The notes under the pieces were generated by a model that was not told where the DNA came from, did not search any database, and saw nothing but the letters and a program-made list of their open reading frames with translations. The position numbers and the translations under genes were made by a program. A DNA stretch of 64,000 nucleotides from Verrucomicrobiaceae bacterium (GTDB lineage Bacteria > Verrucomicrobiota > Verrucomicrobiia > Verrucomicrobiales > Verrucomicrobiaceae). The DNA lies in NCBI GenBank assembly GCA_016795365.1, contig JAEUHN010000040.1:124001-188000 (forward strand), written 5' to 3'. Of the stretch, positions 52,314 to 62,500 are shown piece after piece (position 1 is the stretch's first letter; the number at the start of each line of letters is the position of its first letter).

Positions 52314-54224
52314 ATGTCCGCGCATTCCCCGCTCGATTCTCATTCCGTGATCCTCGTCTTCACCCTGATGAGCACGCTGGCGGCGATCTTCGGAACAGGC
52401 ACGATGCTGATGACAGGCATCCGCACCGACGCATCGCCGTGGACGAGACGCGCCGTCGAATTCGCTAGTGGTCTCGTGTTCATCACCAGCATCACAGCCA
52501 CCATCGTGCTCGGCCGCGTGTGCTACCTCACAGTGCTGCCTCTGATCCAGTTGGGGTTCATGGCGTATCAAGTGCGGCAAGGCCACCAAGCATGTGTCAG
52601 GGGCGCTGCTGACCCACATCGATGGACCCGAGACGAGATCCACTCGGTCGCGGGTCTGGCCCTCGGCACCCTCGCTTTCACCTCCTGGCATCAGGGCTGG
52701 TTGCTGGCCGGCGGAGAGCTGCGCTCCTTTCACAGCGACCTCGGTTACTTCATTCAGATGGTGGAGCAACTGCCCGAGGCGCGCATCGCCAATGGCTGGA
52801 CCGCTGTGCTGGGCGACCGTCTGCGCGAACTGCCTGGGCAGCACGACGTGTGGTATCACTGGGGGCCGATGTGGCTGGCCGTGGCCGTGAAGACGTGGCT
52901 GAGGGACTTGCCAGCCATCGAAGCACTTCTGATCATCGCGGGCAGCGCCTTGAACTTCGGCCTGCTGCTCGCCACCTCGGCCGTCGTCCAGACGCTCTGC
53001 AAAACCAGCCGCTGGCGCAGTCTCACCGTCGCGGCGGCTTCGTTGGTCGCGGTGCAATGGCTGCGTGCGTATGGCCTGCTCTGGATCGCCAGCTGGTTCC
53101 CCTATGGTGTGGTGCAGCACCTGCGCTGGACGTTGACGACGATGTTCAGTTACAAGTTTGAGGGCTTGCTGGTGCTCACCACTCTCGCCGCGTGGCTCGA
53201 ACGAAGAACCCTGCTCGCCGTGCTGCTGCTCTTCTGGGCAGGCGTCAGCGCACCCCATACCGTCGGCGCTCTGGGAGCCATGGCGGGCACCCTGGGTCTC
53301 ATCGGTCTCGTGTTGAAAAGACCCGCCCTGTGGAAGACCGCTGGCACGATCATCGCCGTGCTGCTCACGGCCTGGATCGTGGTGACGCTGGTCTTCGGCT
53401 GCGGCATGCCGAAGGCTGATGGTCAGCAATTGCTCAGTCTCGACCTCGAAAACCTCCGCCGCAGTCTGCGAGCTGCCATGATCGACTCAGGCATCGGCTT
53501 GCTCGTCGGTGCTCTTTCGTTGCCCGGCATCCTTCACCTCATTCGCAGCCGCGATGAACGCGCCACCGAGGAAAGCCGCACTCTGGGGTGGATCGCCTTG
53601 TCCGCCCTCCTCGGCTCGTATGCAGCCTACAGCTTTCTTCATGCGATGGTGGACCGGTTTCACTTCATCACCCTCGCCCAGGCTCTTCTGGTGTTGCCCG
53701 CAGGCGTCTGGGGCGCTGCCCGCATGGCATGGTGGACGCGCCCGCCATGGCTGCGGTGGTGCGGCGTCGCCTTGATCGTGGTGACCACCGGCATGGGCGT
53801 GCATGACGTGATCTGGCTGCGCGCCACCGACACGCGCCTCCCTTGCACTCAGAGCAACGTGAGAGCCATCCGCCAGGTGCTTCAAGGCAGGCCCTTCGGC
53901 TTCTTCAGCAGCAACGACCGCCAGTGGTGGATCCCGAAGCACACCGTCATCGCCAGCTTGCTTGAGTCACGTTGCGTTCGGCTCAATGAAATCGAATCCA
54001 AGGACGCCTACTCGCGCTACTACGGGGCCGACCTCATTCATCAACTCGTGCCCCGTCAGACCCATGAATCCAACGAAGCCTGGTCCTTGCGCTTCGCCGC
54101 CCGCCTGGGTGTGAAGCATGTGCTGGAGCTGCCCGCCGATCCCCTGCCCGCCGCCATGAAACCCTTCGTCAAAGAAGTCGCTCAAGCGGGTGACCTCCGC
54201 CTCTTCGAGATCCTCACGCCATGA
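52314..54224 (+). CDS. Polytopic membrane protein, GT-C glycosyltransferase-like
   Basis: I recognise no named family. The 636-residue protein has about ten to twelve hydrophobic helices (for example 14-35, 50-75, 195-225, 260-290, 320-345, 430-480). A soluble loop near 125-175 holds FHSDLGYFIQMVEQLPEARI and GDRLRELPGQHDVWYHWGPM. A C-terminal soluble domain (about 510-636) includes SSNDRQWWIPKHTVIASLLE. The layout, helices with acidic loops near the start and a soluble C-terminus, resembles GT-C glycosyltransferases or related integral-membrane enzymes. Its stop overlaps the AlkD-like ATG by four bases. Confidence 0.6.
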   Translation: MSAHSPLDSHSVILVFTLMSTLAAIFGTGTMLMTGIRTDASPWTRRAVEFASGLVFITSITATIVLGRVCYLTVLPLIQLGFMAYQVRQGHQACVRGAADPHRWTRDEIHSVAGLALGTLAFTSWHQGWLLAGGELRSFHSDLGYFIQMVEQLPEARIANGWTAVLGDRLRELPGQHDVWYHWGPMWLAVAVKTWLRDLPAIEALLIIAGSALNFGLLLATSAVVQTLCKTSRWRSLTVAAASLVAVQWLRAYGLLWIASWFPYGVVQHLRWTLTTMFSYKFEGLLVLTTLAAWLERRTLLAVLLLFWAGVSAPHTVGALGAMAGTLGLIGLVLKRPALWKTAGTIIAVLLTAWIVVTLVFGCGMPKADGQQLLSLDLENLRRSLRAAMIDSGIGLLVGALSLPGILHLIRSRDERATEESRTLGWIALSALLGSYAAYSFLHAMVDRFHFITLAQALLVLPAGVWGAARMAWWTRPPWLRWCGVALIVVTTGMGVHDVIWLRATDTRLPCTQSNVRAIRQVLQGRPFGFFSSNDRQWWIPKHTVIASLLESRCVRLNEIESKDAYSRYYGADLIHQLVPRQTHESNEAWSLRFAARLGVKHVLELPADPLPAAMKPFVKEVAQAGDLRLFEILTP

Positions 54225-54925
54225 CCCTCGCCGCTCTCCGCAAGGAACTCCGTCACCAGGCCAGCGCCGAACGAGCCGCTGGCTCCCAACGCTTCTTCAA
54301 GACCGGGCCGGGCGAGTATGGCGAGGGCGATCAATTCCTCGGACTCTCCGTGCCGCAGACCCGTGCCTTGGTCCCGCAAACCGATGACCTGAGCCAGGAC
54401 GATGTGCTGTCCCTCCTGCACTCCGAGTGGCACGAGGAGCGCCTGATCGCGCTCTTCATTCTCATTCGTCGCTTTGGCAAAGCCCGCAAAAGCGATGCGG
54501 CACAGAAGCACCTGATCGACCTCTACCTCGCCAACACTCGTTGGATCAACAACTGGGACCTCGTGGACACCAGCGCCCCGCACCTCCTCGGTGCCTGGCT
54601 GCTGAAACGCGACCGCTCCGTCCTCGACCGGCTCGCGGCCTCGACATCCCTTTGGGAGCAACGCATCGCCGTGCTCACCACCCAGGCCTTCATCCGGGCT
54701 GGCGACTTCGCCGACACCCTCCGCCTTTGCCAACGCTTCCTCACCCACAAGCACGACCTCATGCACAAAGCCTGCGGCTGGATGCTCCGCGAAGTCGGCA
54801 ACCGCGACGAGCACGCGCTGCGCTCCTTCCTTGACGAGCACACTCCCCAGATGCCACGCACGATGCTGCGCTACGCCATTGAGAAACTGGCGGAGCAGGA
54901 TCGCAAGGGCTACCTGTCGAGGTAG
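54221..54925 (+). CDS. AlkD-like DNA alkylation repair glycosylase (HEAT-like)
   Basis: The 234-residue all-helical protein shows AlkD landmarks: QFLGLSVPQTRAL, HSEWHEERLIALFIL, WINNWDLVDTSAPHLLGAWL with the conserved Trp and Asp, SLWEQRIAVLTTQAFI, HDLMHKACGWMLREVGNRDE, and MPRTMLRYAIEKL. The family excises positively charged alkylated bases (N3- and N7-alkyl purines) without base flipping. Its ATG overlaps the stop of the membrane-protein gene (54221-54224), an odd translational coupling of unrelated functions. It seems complete. Confidence 0.92.
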   Translation: MTLAALRKELRHQASAERAAGSQRFFKTGPGEYGEGDQFLGLSVPQTRALVPQTDDLSQDDVLSLLHSEWHEERLIALFILIRRFGKARKSDAAQKHLIDLYLANTRWINNWDLVDTSAPHLLGAWLLKRDRSVLDRLAASTSLWEQRIAVLTTQAFIRAGDFADTLRLCQRFLTHKHDLMHKACGWMLREVGNRDEHALRSFLDEHTPQMPRTMLRYAIEKLAEQDRKGYLSR

Positions 54926-55267
54926 CAAGGCCAGAGCCTCTCTTCTCCCCGTAGCCAGCGGTCGGTTCGTGCTGTCTATGGCAGGCCGCACCCCCACGCC
55001 CCCAGGATGGCATCCCGCAGAATCTCCGCGCTTGATTTGGCTCAAGTAATGATCATCCAAAGCCTGATTTATCGGGACATGAGCGGGCGAATGCTACTGT
55101 GAGCCTGGCATTTTATTTTTTATTTGGGCTGTGACAGCGGAGTGGGCGAAGGCGGTTGGCCGCTGGCACTGACCATGCTTCGGATGTGCGGCGCCTGACG
55201 GCCATGCGGCCCGAGCCTCACCGCTGCACAGTCAGGCACGAACGTAGCAGCCACCTACCGGGAAGGA

Positions 55268-55401
55268 GGTAACTACACACAATGTCGCGGTAATGTGGCG
55301 AGGCTTTGCGAGCGAACAGTTGGCCGCCGGGTCCCGTTCGTAGCGCAGCGGAGGCGGGTGGCGGCCAACTGCACATTACTCCGCATTGTGTCGTAGTTAC
55401 C
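55268..55401. repeat. 134-bp interrupted palindrome
   Basis: Four nested arm pairs are exact reverse complements: GGTAACTAC 55268-55276 with 55393-55401; CACAATG 55278-55284 with 55384-55390; GTAATGTG 55290-55297 with 55372-55379; CAGTTGGCCGCC 55317-55328 with 55360-55371. Thirty-six base pairs close around a 31-nt loop, with small internal mismatches. It could fold as a long RNA hairpin or cruciform. Confidence 0.8.
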
Positions 55402-55407
55402 GTCTCG

Positions 55408-55555
55408 GGTGCGGAGCCGTGGAGCTTTGCGACACGCACTCGATGCGGTTGGTTCATCCGGGTGCGGAGCTGCGGCGTTACGGAAAGCCGCACTGTTCCT
55501 TGCGGCAGGGGTGGGAGCGGGCGGAGCAGTTCGGCGGCTGGCAACGGTGCGGAGC
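55408..55555. repeat. Three GGTGCGGAGC direct repeats
   Basis: The 10-mer GGTGCGGAGC occurs at 55408-55417, 55461-55470 and 55546-55555. It is followed by related text (CCGTGGAGCTTTGCGAC after the first copy, CCGAGGAGCTTGGCGAC after the third). The spacing (53 and 85) is uneven, so this is a dispersed repeat family rather than a tandem array. Confidence 0.6.
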
Positions 55556-55584
55556 CGAGGAGCTTGGCGACGAGCTGGAGTTGG

Positions 55585-56592
55585 TCAGCGTTGGGATGGG
55601 TCGGCTTCAAGATTCCGCGAACCTGGCTTCGGGTTGTGGTAGCCTTCAATAACTGTGAAGTAATCACCAAAAGCGATCATTTCGACTTTGATGCGAGCAA
55701 AGGTGTTGTCATCAAAACGCACGAAGTATGAGCGGCGCACCGAGTCAGACCACTGAGGACGTGGCAGAGTATCGTTCATGTCGATGACATCACTCTCCTT
55801 GTAGCCACTGGCGGGGGCTTCAAACTCGAAGACTTCGCCCGAAGGCTGCAACCCGCCGTTGACCGCTTTGACCTCAAACCTCCAAGAGTATCTGCCGTCT
55901 GGTGTCACCTTGTCCTCAGTTTTGCACGCAAGAGAGATGCGGTGCGCTCCTGCATCTAGGGCAACCTCGACAGCTTCACCGGTTCGGCTCAAACGACGCG
56001 AAGTGGATTTAAGTCGGGTCAGCGGCTCAATGGTCCCAGGTTTGAACAAGTGCAGGATGACGGGCTTGGACGCATCTGGTTTGTGGATTCCTCTTCCCAA
56101 GTCTTCGGCATAGTCGAAGCCATTTTCAGACACGAACCCCGGCATTTTGTCGGGGTAGATGTGGTAATAACCTGGCTTGTCCACAGTCACAAAGAAGCTC
56201 ATGCCTTTTGAGCTGAGCGTGAAGTTGCCGGAAGCATCGGTGGTCGTCGTGACCTTTGTTGAGTTACCACCCATGGAGACAGCAGCAGAGCCTCGGACAT
56301 TTGCCCCAACAACAGGATCTCCATTTTGATCAAGAACACGGCCATAGAACGTGATGGGCGTGGCGAACGCATTCAGCATCTTTTCGGCAAAACTTTGTCT
56401 GGAGCCGGGAGGACCGCTTGCAGTTGAGGAGGCTCCTGCATTGGGTGCATTCGTGACAACTTCGGGGGCTTCTTTTCCACTTTTGCTTTTCGCATTATTT
56501 CCGGCAGGAAGCGGCTCGCTGCTTGGCGTGAACAGCCACCAGCAAGTGCAAAGAATGAGAACAGCAGCGATGATGGCGGCGAGACGTTTCAT
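55585..56592 (-). CDS. Signal-anchored protein with carboxypeptidase-regulatory-like domain
   Basis: The 335-residue protein starts at ATG 56592 with a basic, hydrophobic N-terminus (MKRLAAIIAAVLILCTCWWL), probably a signal anchor or signal peptide. A Ser/Ala-rich spacer leads to a carboxypeptidase-regulatory-like beta domain (FYGRVLDQNGDPVVGANVRG, TTTDASGNFTLSS, FFVTVDKPGYYHI). A second beta region follows (about 195-320), ending YFVRFDDNTFARI. It lies five bases after the stop of the giant exoprotein gene, so the two are likely co-expressed. The C-terminal 20 residues reach the edge of the repeat-rich interval. Confidence 0.72.
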   Translation of the reverse strand: MKRLAAIIAAVLILCTCWWLFTPSSEPLPAGNNAKSKSGKEAPEVVTNAPNAGASSTASGPPGSRQSFAEKMLNAFATPITFYGRVLDQNGDPVVGANVRGSAAVSMGGNSTKVTTTTDASGNFTLSSKGMSFFVTVDKPGYYHIYPDKMPGFVSENGFDYAEDLGRGIHKPDASKPVILHLFKPGTIEPLTRLKSTSRRLSRTGEAVEVALDAGAHRISLACKTEDKVTPDGRYSWRFEVKAVNGGLQPSGEVFEFEAPASGYKESDVIDMNDTLPRPQWSDSVRRSYFVRFDDNTFARIKVEMIAFGDYFTVIEGYHNPKPGSRNLEADPSQR

Positions 56593-56597
56593 GGTGA

Positions 56598-59500
56598 TCA
56601 GTTGGGATGCGTGTCGATGCCAAACTGCCTGAGCAATCTCGTGTAACACTCAAAGCTTTTCTGAACCGAATAAACCCACTCGGCGCTATGCTCTTCGCCA
56701 AAACCATAGCCATCCATGCTTTCGGAAAACTGAACACTTCCTGCCGTGAAGCTCGTGTTGCCAGCCGGTTTCGAGCGCGATTGCGCCACATAGGCCATTG
56801 ATTCGGGTATCTTCGTTACTTGCCTTCCTCCAGTAAGACTGAGATTGCCTGCACCGCTGGCGTTTCCAGTTGTAATGTTATACCACATCTTCTGCCCGAT
56901 ACCGTCCAGTCCAGGCGGATAGGTGAGAGTGGAGCCATAAACATTGTGAGGGAAGTTTGGGAAGTAGGACCAGTATCGACCTGTGAAGAAGGTCGGTAGA
57001 TTTTCTGGTTTGTTCTGAGCATGGTTGAACTGCCAAGCTCCCATCGCAAAATCCTGAGTTAGATAGAAGTTAATGGCAGTGGTCGCCATCGGGTTGAACT
57101 TGTTGTGAAGCCCGAGGCTGTTGGTTTCAACATCCGACGCCGTGTCGGGTGTGGCGCGAGTCGGATATTCTCGCTGAGTTGTTCCGTAAGCCATATGTGC
57201 CATGGCGGCGTTGAACATTGCATAACGGGAGACGCCAGACATGCCCGCACGGAACGCGGAGCCTGCCACCACATTGCCCATGCTGTGCGCCATCACGTTT
57301 TTGGTGTAGCCAGATGGCAGCGAGTTCACATAACCAGCGAGAGCATTGCCAGACAACCAAGCTCGGTATTCACTGTCGTTGTAAGTTAGGCGGCCATTGA
57401 TCGGATTGAGCTCGGCCATGAGATCAGTTTCGGCGCTAAATGTGGGCCAGCGGAAGGCGGCGAACCTACCCTTGAAGCCATGATGCCACAGCCGTTTGAA
57501 TGTCGTCTGTGCCCAAGTCTGAGTTTCCGCATACTCCATGCGCCAGCCGTGAACATGAACGATGTATTGCTTGGCTTCGTCAGGATCGGCTTCGAATGGA
57601 TAGCCCCAAGGGTCGCTCGCGTGCGACAACACAGGATCAGGATCGTCACCCGTCACCCAAGCATCAGGAATGTCGTCTGGCTCTGCATAAGGAGCAGCGA
57701 CTTTTGCACGCTCAAACATACGCCTGACATCCATAATCTTGATCCACGGTCCTGGCGCGGACACCTCCTGGCTTGAACCAAGTTTGATCACAGTTGCTAG
57801 CCGTGCGGTTCCTTCTTCGCATCCCTCAAACAAGAAGCATCTTTTGCCGCCCTGAGACGTGGTGCCCTGCCAATAGGACGCAGGGAGATAAACAGCCTGC
57901 GTCCCCTTCACATCGGCAACCGACTGATAGTAGTCGCCAGAGCATTGCTCATTTCCTTTCTGCGGGTCAGTCAGATACTCCAGTCCACCAGCAGCATCCG
58001 CAGCTTTATAGAGGCGTATGCGTGGGCCACTGCCATCGACCCACTTGAAGCCAATTTGCGCTTCACCTGATGCGGCCTTTTGAACGATGTCGGCTGGCAA
58101 TGTCATGTGCAGCCTTGTGAAGTCCTCCAAGTCTCGAAGACCGTCGATGTGTCCAGATGTCGGAGCCGAACGCCAGTCTTCGAAATTGGGCGTCATCTCT
58201 TCATTTTCGGTCATCGCGCTTTCTACATCATCGCCAAGTGTGTTGGGATCATCGTCGTTGTTGATCCAAAACCTAAACGGCTTCGCTTGCGATGCTGTTT
58301 CTCCGCTGGTGATGGTGCCGTTTCTGTCTGCGTCGATGGCTAAGTCAACCGGGAGGAGGCGGAATTTCACCTCATCGGCGTCGATCCAGCGGTTGTTGAT
58401 GCGGACTTGGAGGGTGATCTTCTCGCCTTCCAGGTCACTCCCGCGCAGAGGTTTGATATACAGGCTGGTCAGGCTGTGAATATCGGGGAAAACGGTGTTG
58501 TAGGCATAGACCTCCCGGGACAGGGCGGTATCACGATAGACTTGAAACCGGCGCTCGGGGCCCGAACCAGGAGAGAAGGAGAGGCGGAAGGCAGGCTTGA
58601 GCAGGTCCTCATTGGGCATGGAGGTGGGGGCGATGGTGAGCTTGGCCACTTCCTCGGTCCGTGGCTGATGGCCAGGAATCGGGCTGTTCTCTTCATCAAA
58701 CGGGGACCTGAAGATGATGGCGGTTTTGTCGGGATCATCCTCTTCCCCATCATTGCGCTTCTCGGGCTTGGGATCGTCGTCAGGGCGTGGCAGGTAGATG
58801 TCGAGGTCAACCGGGAAATACGTCACCGTCCGCGTCACTCCGGGACTGGAAGGGAGGGGGGAGACGAACAGGCCTCTTGCAAATCCACTCGTCTCGGGGT
58901 CTCGAAGGCCGGAGGCGACCCGGAATCCGAACGATCCACCAGCGCCTCCCGAAGCTGACCACCCAAAGGCATTCGCCCAGCGATTGCCAGCGGGCACATA
59001 GAAGCTAAGCGTTGTCGTGGCCAGCAGGCTACTCCCTACTCGACCAGCGACGCTCGTGTCCATAAGGGCAATGGCGTTGAACACCCGGGGCTCATCGGCG
59101 AACTCCTCAGCGCGGGCTGTGACGATCGATGCAAAGCAAGCGCTGCGGCCGTAGCCCAAGCCTGAAATGGAATCCAAGCTGAGAAGTTGCCCTTGCCGAT
59201 ACTTTTCCTCTCGAATCCACTGTCCTATTGCCATGATGTTGCCCCAGCTTCCCGTTGTATCGTCATAGCCAAAAGGGACGGCCCGCAATTGTTCGAGGTA
59301 AATGTCTTCAAAGGCTTTCGCGTCGTTGTATTCAATCGTCGGCTCGTCGGAGAAGCTCCAATCGATCCCTAACCCTGGTCGAGTGAACTCGTGTTGACCA
59401 AAATACCTCGCTGAAGCTTCGTCCCACACATGACTGAAGTTATAAGTGAAGTAGGTCAATTTTTCGCCTGTGGCGACCTTCCATCCGAAGTCCTGGCTGT

Positions 59501-62500
59501 ATTCGGGTGGCCAGATCACGGGAGGCGGATCTCCTCCACCACCGCCTCCACCACCGCCTCCACCGCCTCCCGCGTCAAAAATATCGCTGGGGTGTTCAGG
59601 CATGGTGGTAAACTCCGGATGATCGGCGAGCGATGGCTTGACCTGAGGGTTAGTCGCCCCACCGGGCTGAGGGGACCAGAGAACTTCAACCCCATCATTC
59701 ACTCCATCTCCATCCGTGTCCTTGAGCGTCGGGTTGGTCGCAAGGTAATACTCCCAGAGATTCGAAAGGCCGTCTCGATCTGGGTCGCGACGAAGATTCT
59801 CGACGAGCGAGTAGTCGTTCTCCACATAACTGCCGGTGGTGCCTCCGTCCCGCCAATCCCGCCAATCAAAGTTGTAGTAGCCTTCCCAGGCGTTGGGCAG
59901 CCCGTCCCGGTCAATATCGTCAGACGCAGGCGGGTGGGCAGCAGGCTGGGTCTCCCGGGCCAATGGAGACAAGGCAGGGTATTTGTCGGCTCTCCACTTG
60001 TCGAATCCGTCTGGAACACCGACCGGCGGCGTATCAACATAGTTGATCCCCCAGGTGGTGACATCGATCACGGGGCAGCGCCACGTGATCCGTGAGTCCA
60101 TGACTAGATCTCGACTCACGGGAGAATGGGACCCGTAGTCGTAAAGGTAGAAAAGCTGGCCGAACCGAGAGTCCAGCACATTCAGCAACGCCTGGTCACC
60201 AGCGGAACTGGCGCGCTTCTTCTCCTCAATCAAGACACAGCCTTCGACAAAATCCCGATAGGCCTCATAGGAGTGCAACCTTTTCCATCCTGGATTCTGG
60301 GCAGCTAATGTTTGCGCCGCAGAGGCACCTGCCTGAGGTGAACCGGTCCCCCCCGACACGGGATACGCTTCCGCGAGCCATTGCCAGAGTCTCGACTCAT
60401 TCAGGTGGCCATTGTCCTGTTCCTGGCGCGCAGGATTGAGAATGAAGAACGCCGCGCCTGTGGTCACGGTTTTCAGTGTGCCGAGACGCTTATTCAACTG
60501 GAACTCAAACTGCAGTCCCAGTTCGGATGGTTGAGTGCCACCGCCGGCCAGATAACTGTCAGGAATGATTGAAGGCTTCGACCCAACTGCCGGAAACTTG
60601 GCCCTCAACGCAACGACCGACGTTTCCAGCTGGTTCGTCTCCGCCAGCCATCGAGTCCTGATGTTGATGGACCGCCGAATCTCCTCTCCGGTTAGCAGGC
60701 CATCGCCATCGGGGTCTTCAAAGGCATCGGCAAATCTGCTCTTGTTACAAAGCCCAGGCTTCTGTCGGTTCCAGTAGTCTTCTTCGATGTCCGTGATGCC
60801 ATCTCCATCTTTATCAGCCATCGACACCGCCACCGGACTCAGGCCTTCCATATAGGTCTGGAGATTGGTTTTGCCGTCGCTGTCCAAATCTCCCTGAGCA
60901 TCCATCGGATCCAACGGATTGAGCAGAGGAGCCCAGGCGGTCTCGTAGCTGTTGGGCATCCCGTCGCGGTCCCAATCCTGGTCATAGGGGAGATTCGTGG
61001 ACACTGATATCCACTCACTAGACGGCGTGGACACCAAGGGGTTGGTCTGATAAACGACGCTTTCTTCATAGTCGGTCGCCCCGTCTGAATCGGTATCCAC
61101 GTTCGTTGGATCGGTGTGCGTGGAGAAAACTTCTTCACCGTCCTTCAATCCGTCTCCGTCGCTATCTGGAACGAAAGCGCTGGTCCAATGTTCAGCTTCC
61201 TGGACGTCTGGCAAGCCATCGTTATCGGTATCCAAAGGCAATGAATCTTCGGAGTCAGAGACGCCGTCGCCGTCAGAATCCGGGGGAATCTCGGTTTCAT
61301 CGTTGAAGCCGTTGTTGTTCCAGTCGTTCCACAGTTGGGGATTGCCTGCGTGGGAATCTGCGTTGTCGTAGTAGCCATCACCGTCAGAGTCCCCGATCGC
61401 CATACTGGCCTTCCAACCTGGGGGAAGGTTGTCGGGATCAAGCCCCATCTGAATGGCAAGAGCTCTGTCCTCTGGTGAAAGGCCCTGGCTTTCCGTCGTA
61501 GAGGAGCCCGAATATGTAATCCCACCATAGCTCTCATCAGAATCGTTCACCCCATTGCGATTATGATCGCACCACAACATAGGGTTGCCAGGATCAGTAT
61601 CCGTCAAACTGTCAAACCCATCGCCGTCCTCATCAACTGCTGCGACCTGACCGTTGTCATTGCTACCGTCATTGTTCCAATCGCACCACAGTGCCAGGTT
61701 TTGAGGATGGGAGTCAGCGTTGTCAGCATAGCCGTCGCCGTCACTGTCTTGAACCCCGCTCTCCGTGTGGTCGTTCACGCCATTGCTGTTCCAATCACAC
61801 CACAGGGTGTTGTTGTTCGGATGACTGTCGGCACTATTGATGACGCCATCCCCATCGCTGTCTTCCTGATCGTCGTTCACGCCGTTGAGATTCCAATCGT
61901 TCGAGAGGAACACGTCATTGGGATTGGAGTCTGAATCATTCGCTACCCCATCTCCATCATTGTCGTTTGAGATCGAACCGCCTGCACCATTGGGCTCAAC
62001 ATCGTCATTCACTCCATTGCTGTTCCAATCGCTCCATACATAGGCGTTCCAGGGGCTGGAGTCCTGGGAATCGACGACGTAGTCGCCGTCCGTGTCCCAC
62101 TCATTGTTCACCGCATCGGTAGGATTGGGGTCATTGGGATCGGTGATGCCGTCGCCGTCCCAATCGTAAGGGGTAACACCATCGCCGAGGATCGTGGTGT
62201 CCACGGAAGTATTGCCATAGAACTCGTTGTAGTCGCTAATGCCGTCCGTATTGGTGTCTGAGGAAGTCGGGCTGGTTCCGGTGATGGTCACTTCATCGGC
62301 GTCGGTAATGCCATCGTAATCGGTGTCTGGATTATAGGCGCTGGTGCCGAGCACCATCTCGTCGGCATTGGTGATGTGGTCTCCATCCGAATCCTGAGTG
62401 CTGGTCTCCGTCGTGGTTAAAGTATCACTGGCAATCACCGAGCCAGGTGTCCCATCCCCAACAACCTCGTCATCAGCGCGAGAAGTGGGTGCAGGGGATG

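Larger units (their letters stand above)
54926..55584. other. Non-coding repeat-rich interval
   Basis: No convincing gene lies in this 659-bp gap; open frames on the plus strand here are repeat-driven. It holds an AT-rich patch (about 55108-55130), a nested stem-loop (GCCTGAC 55193-55199 with GTCAGGC 55231-55237, enclosing GGCCATGCGGCC at 55200-55211), a large interrupted palindrome at 55268-55401, and three GGTGCGGAGC direct repeats. This could be a decayed mobile element or an extragenic repeat family. Confidence 0.6.

Noticed and set aside
54926-55584. CRISPR array
   Set aside because: The direct repeats are only three, ten bases long and unevenly spaced, and no cas gene is present.
55306-55731. 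Several plus-strand open frames in the repeat-rich gap
   Set aside because: They consist of translated palindrome and GGTGCGGAGC repeats, lack plausible starts and run into the opposite-strand gene.
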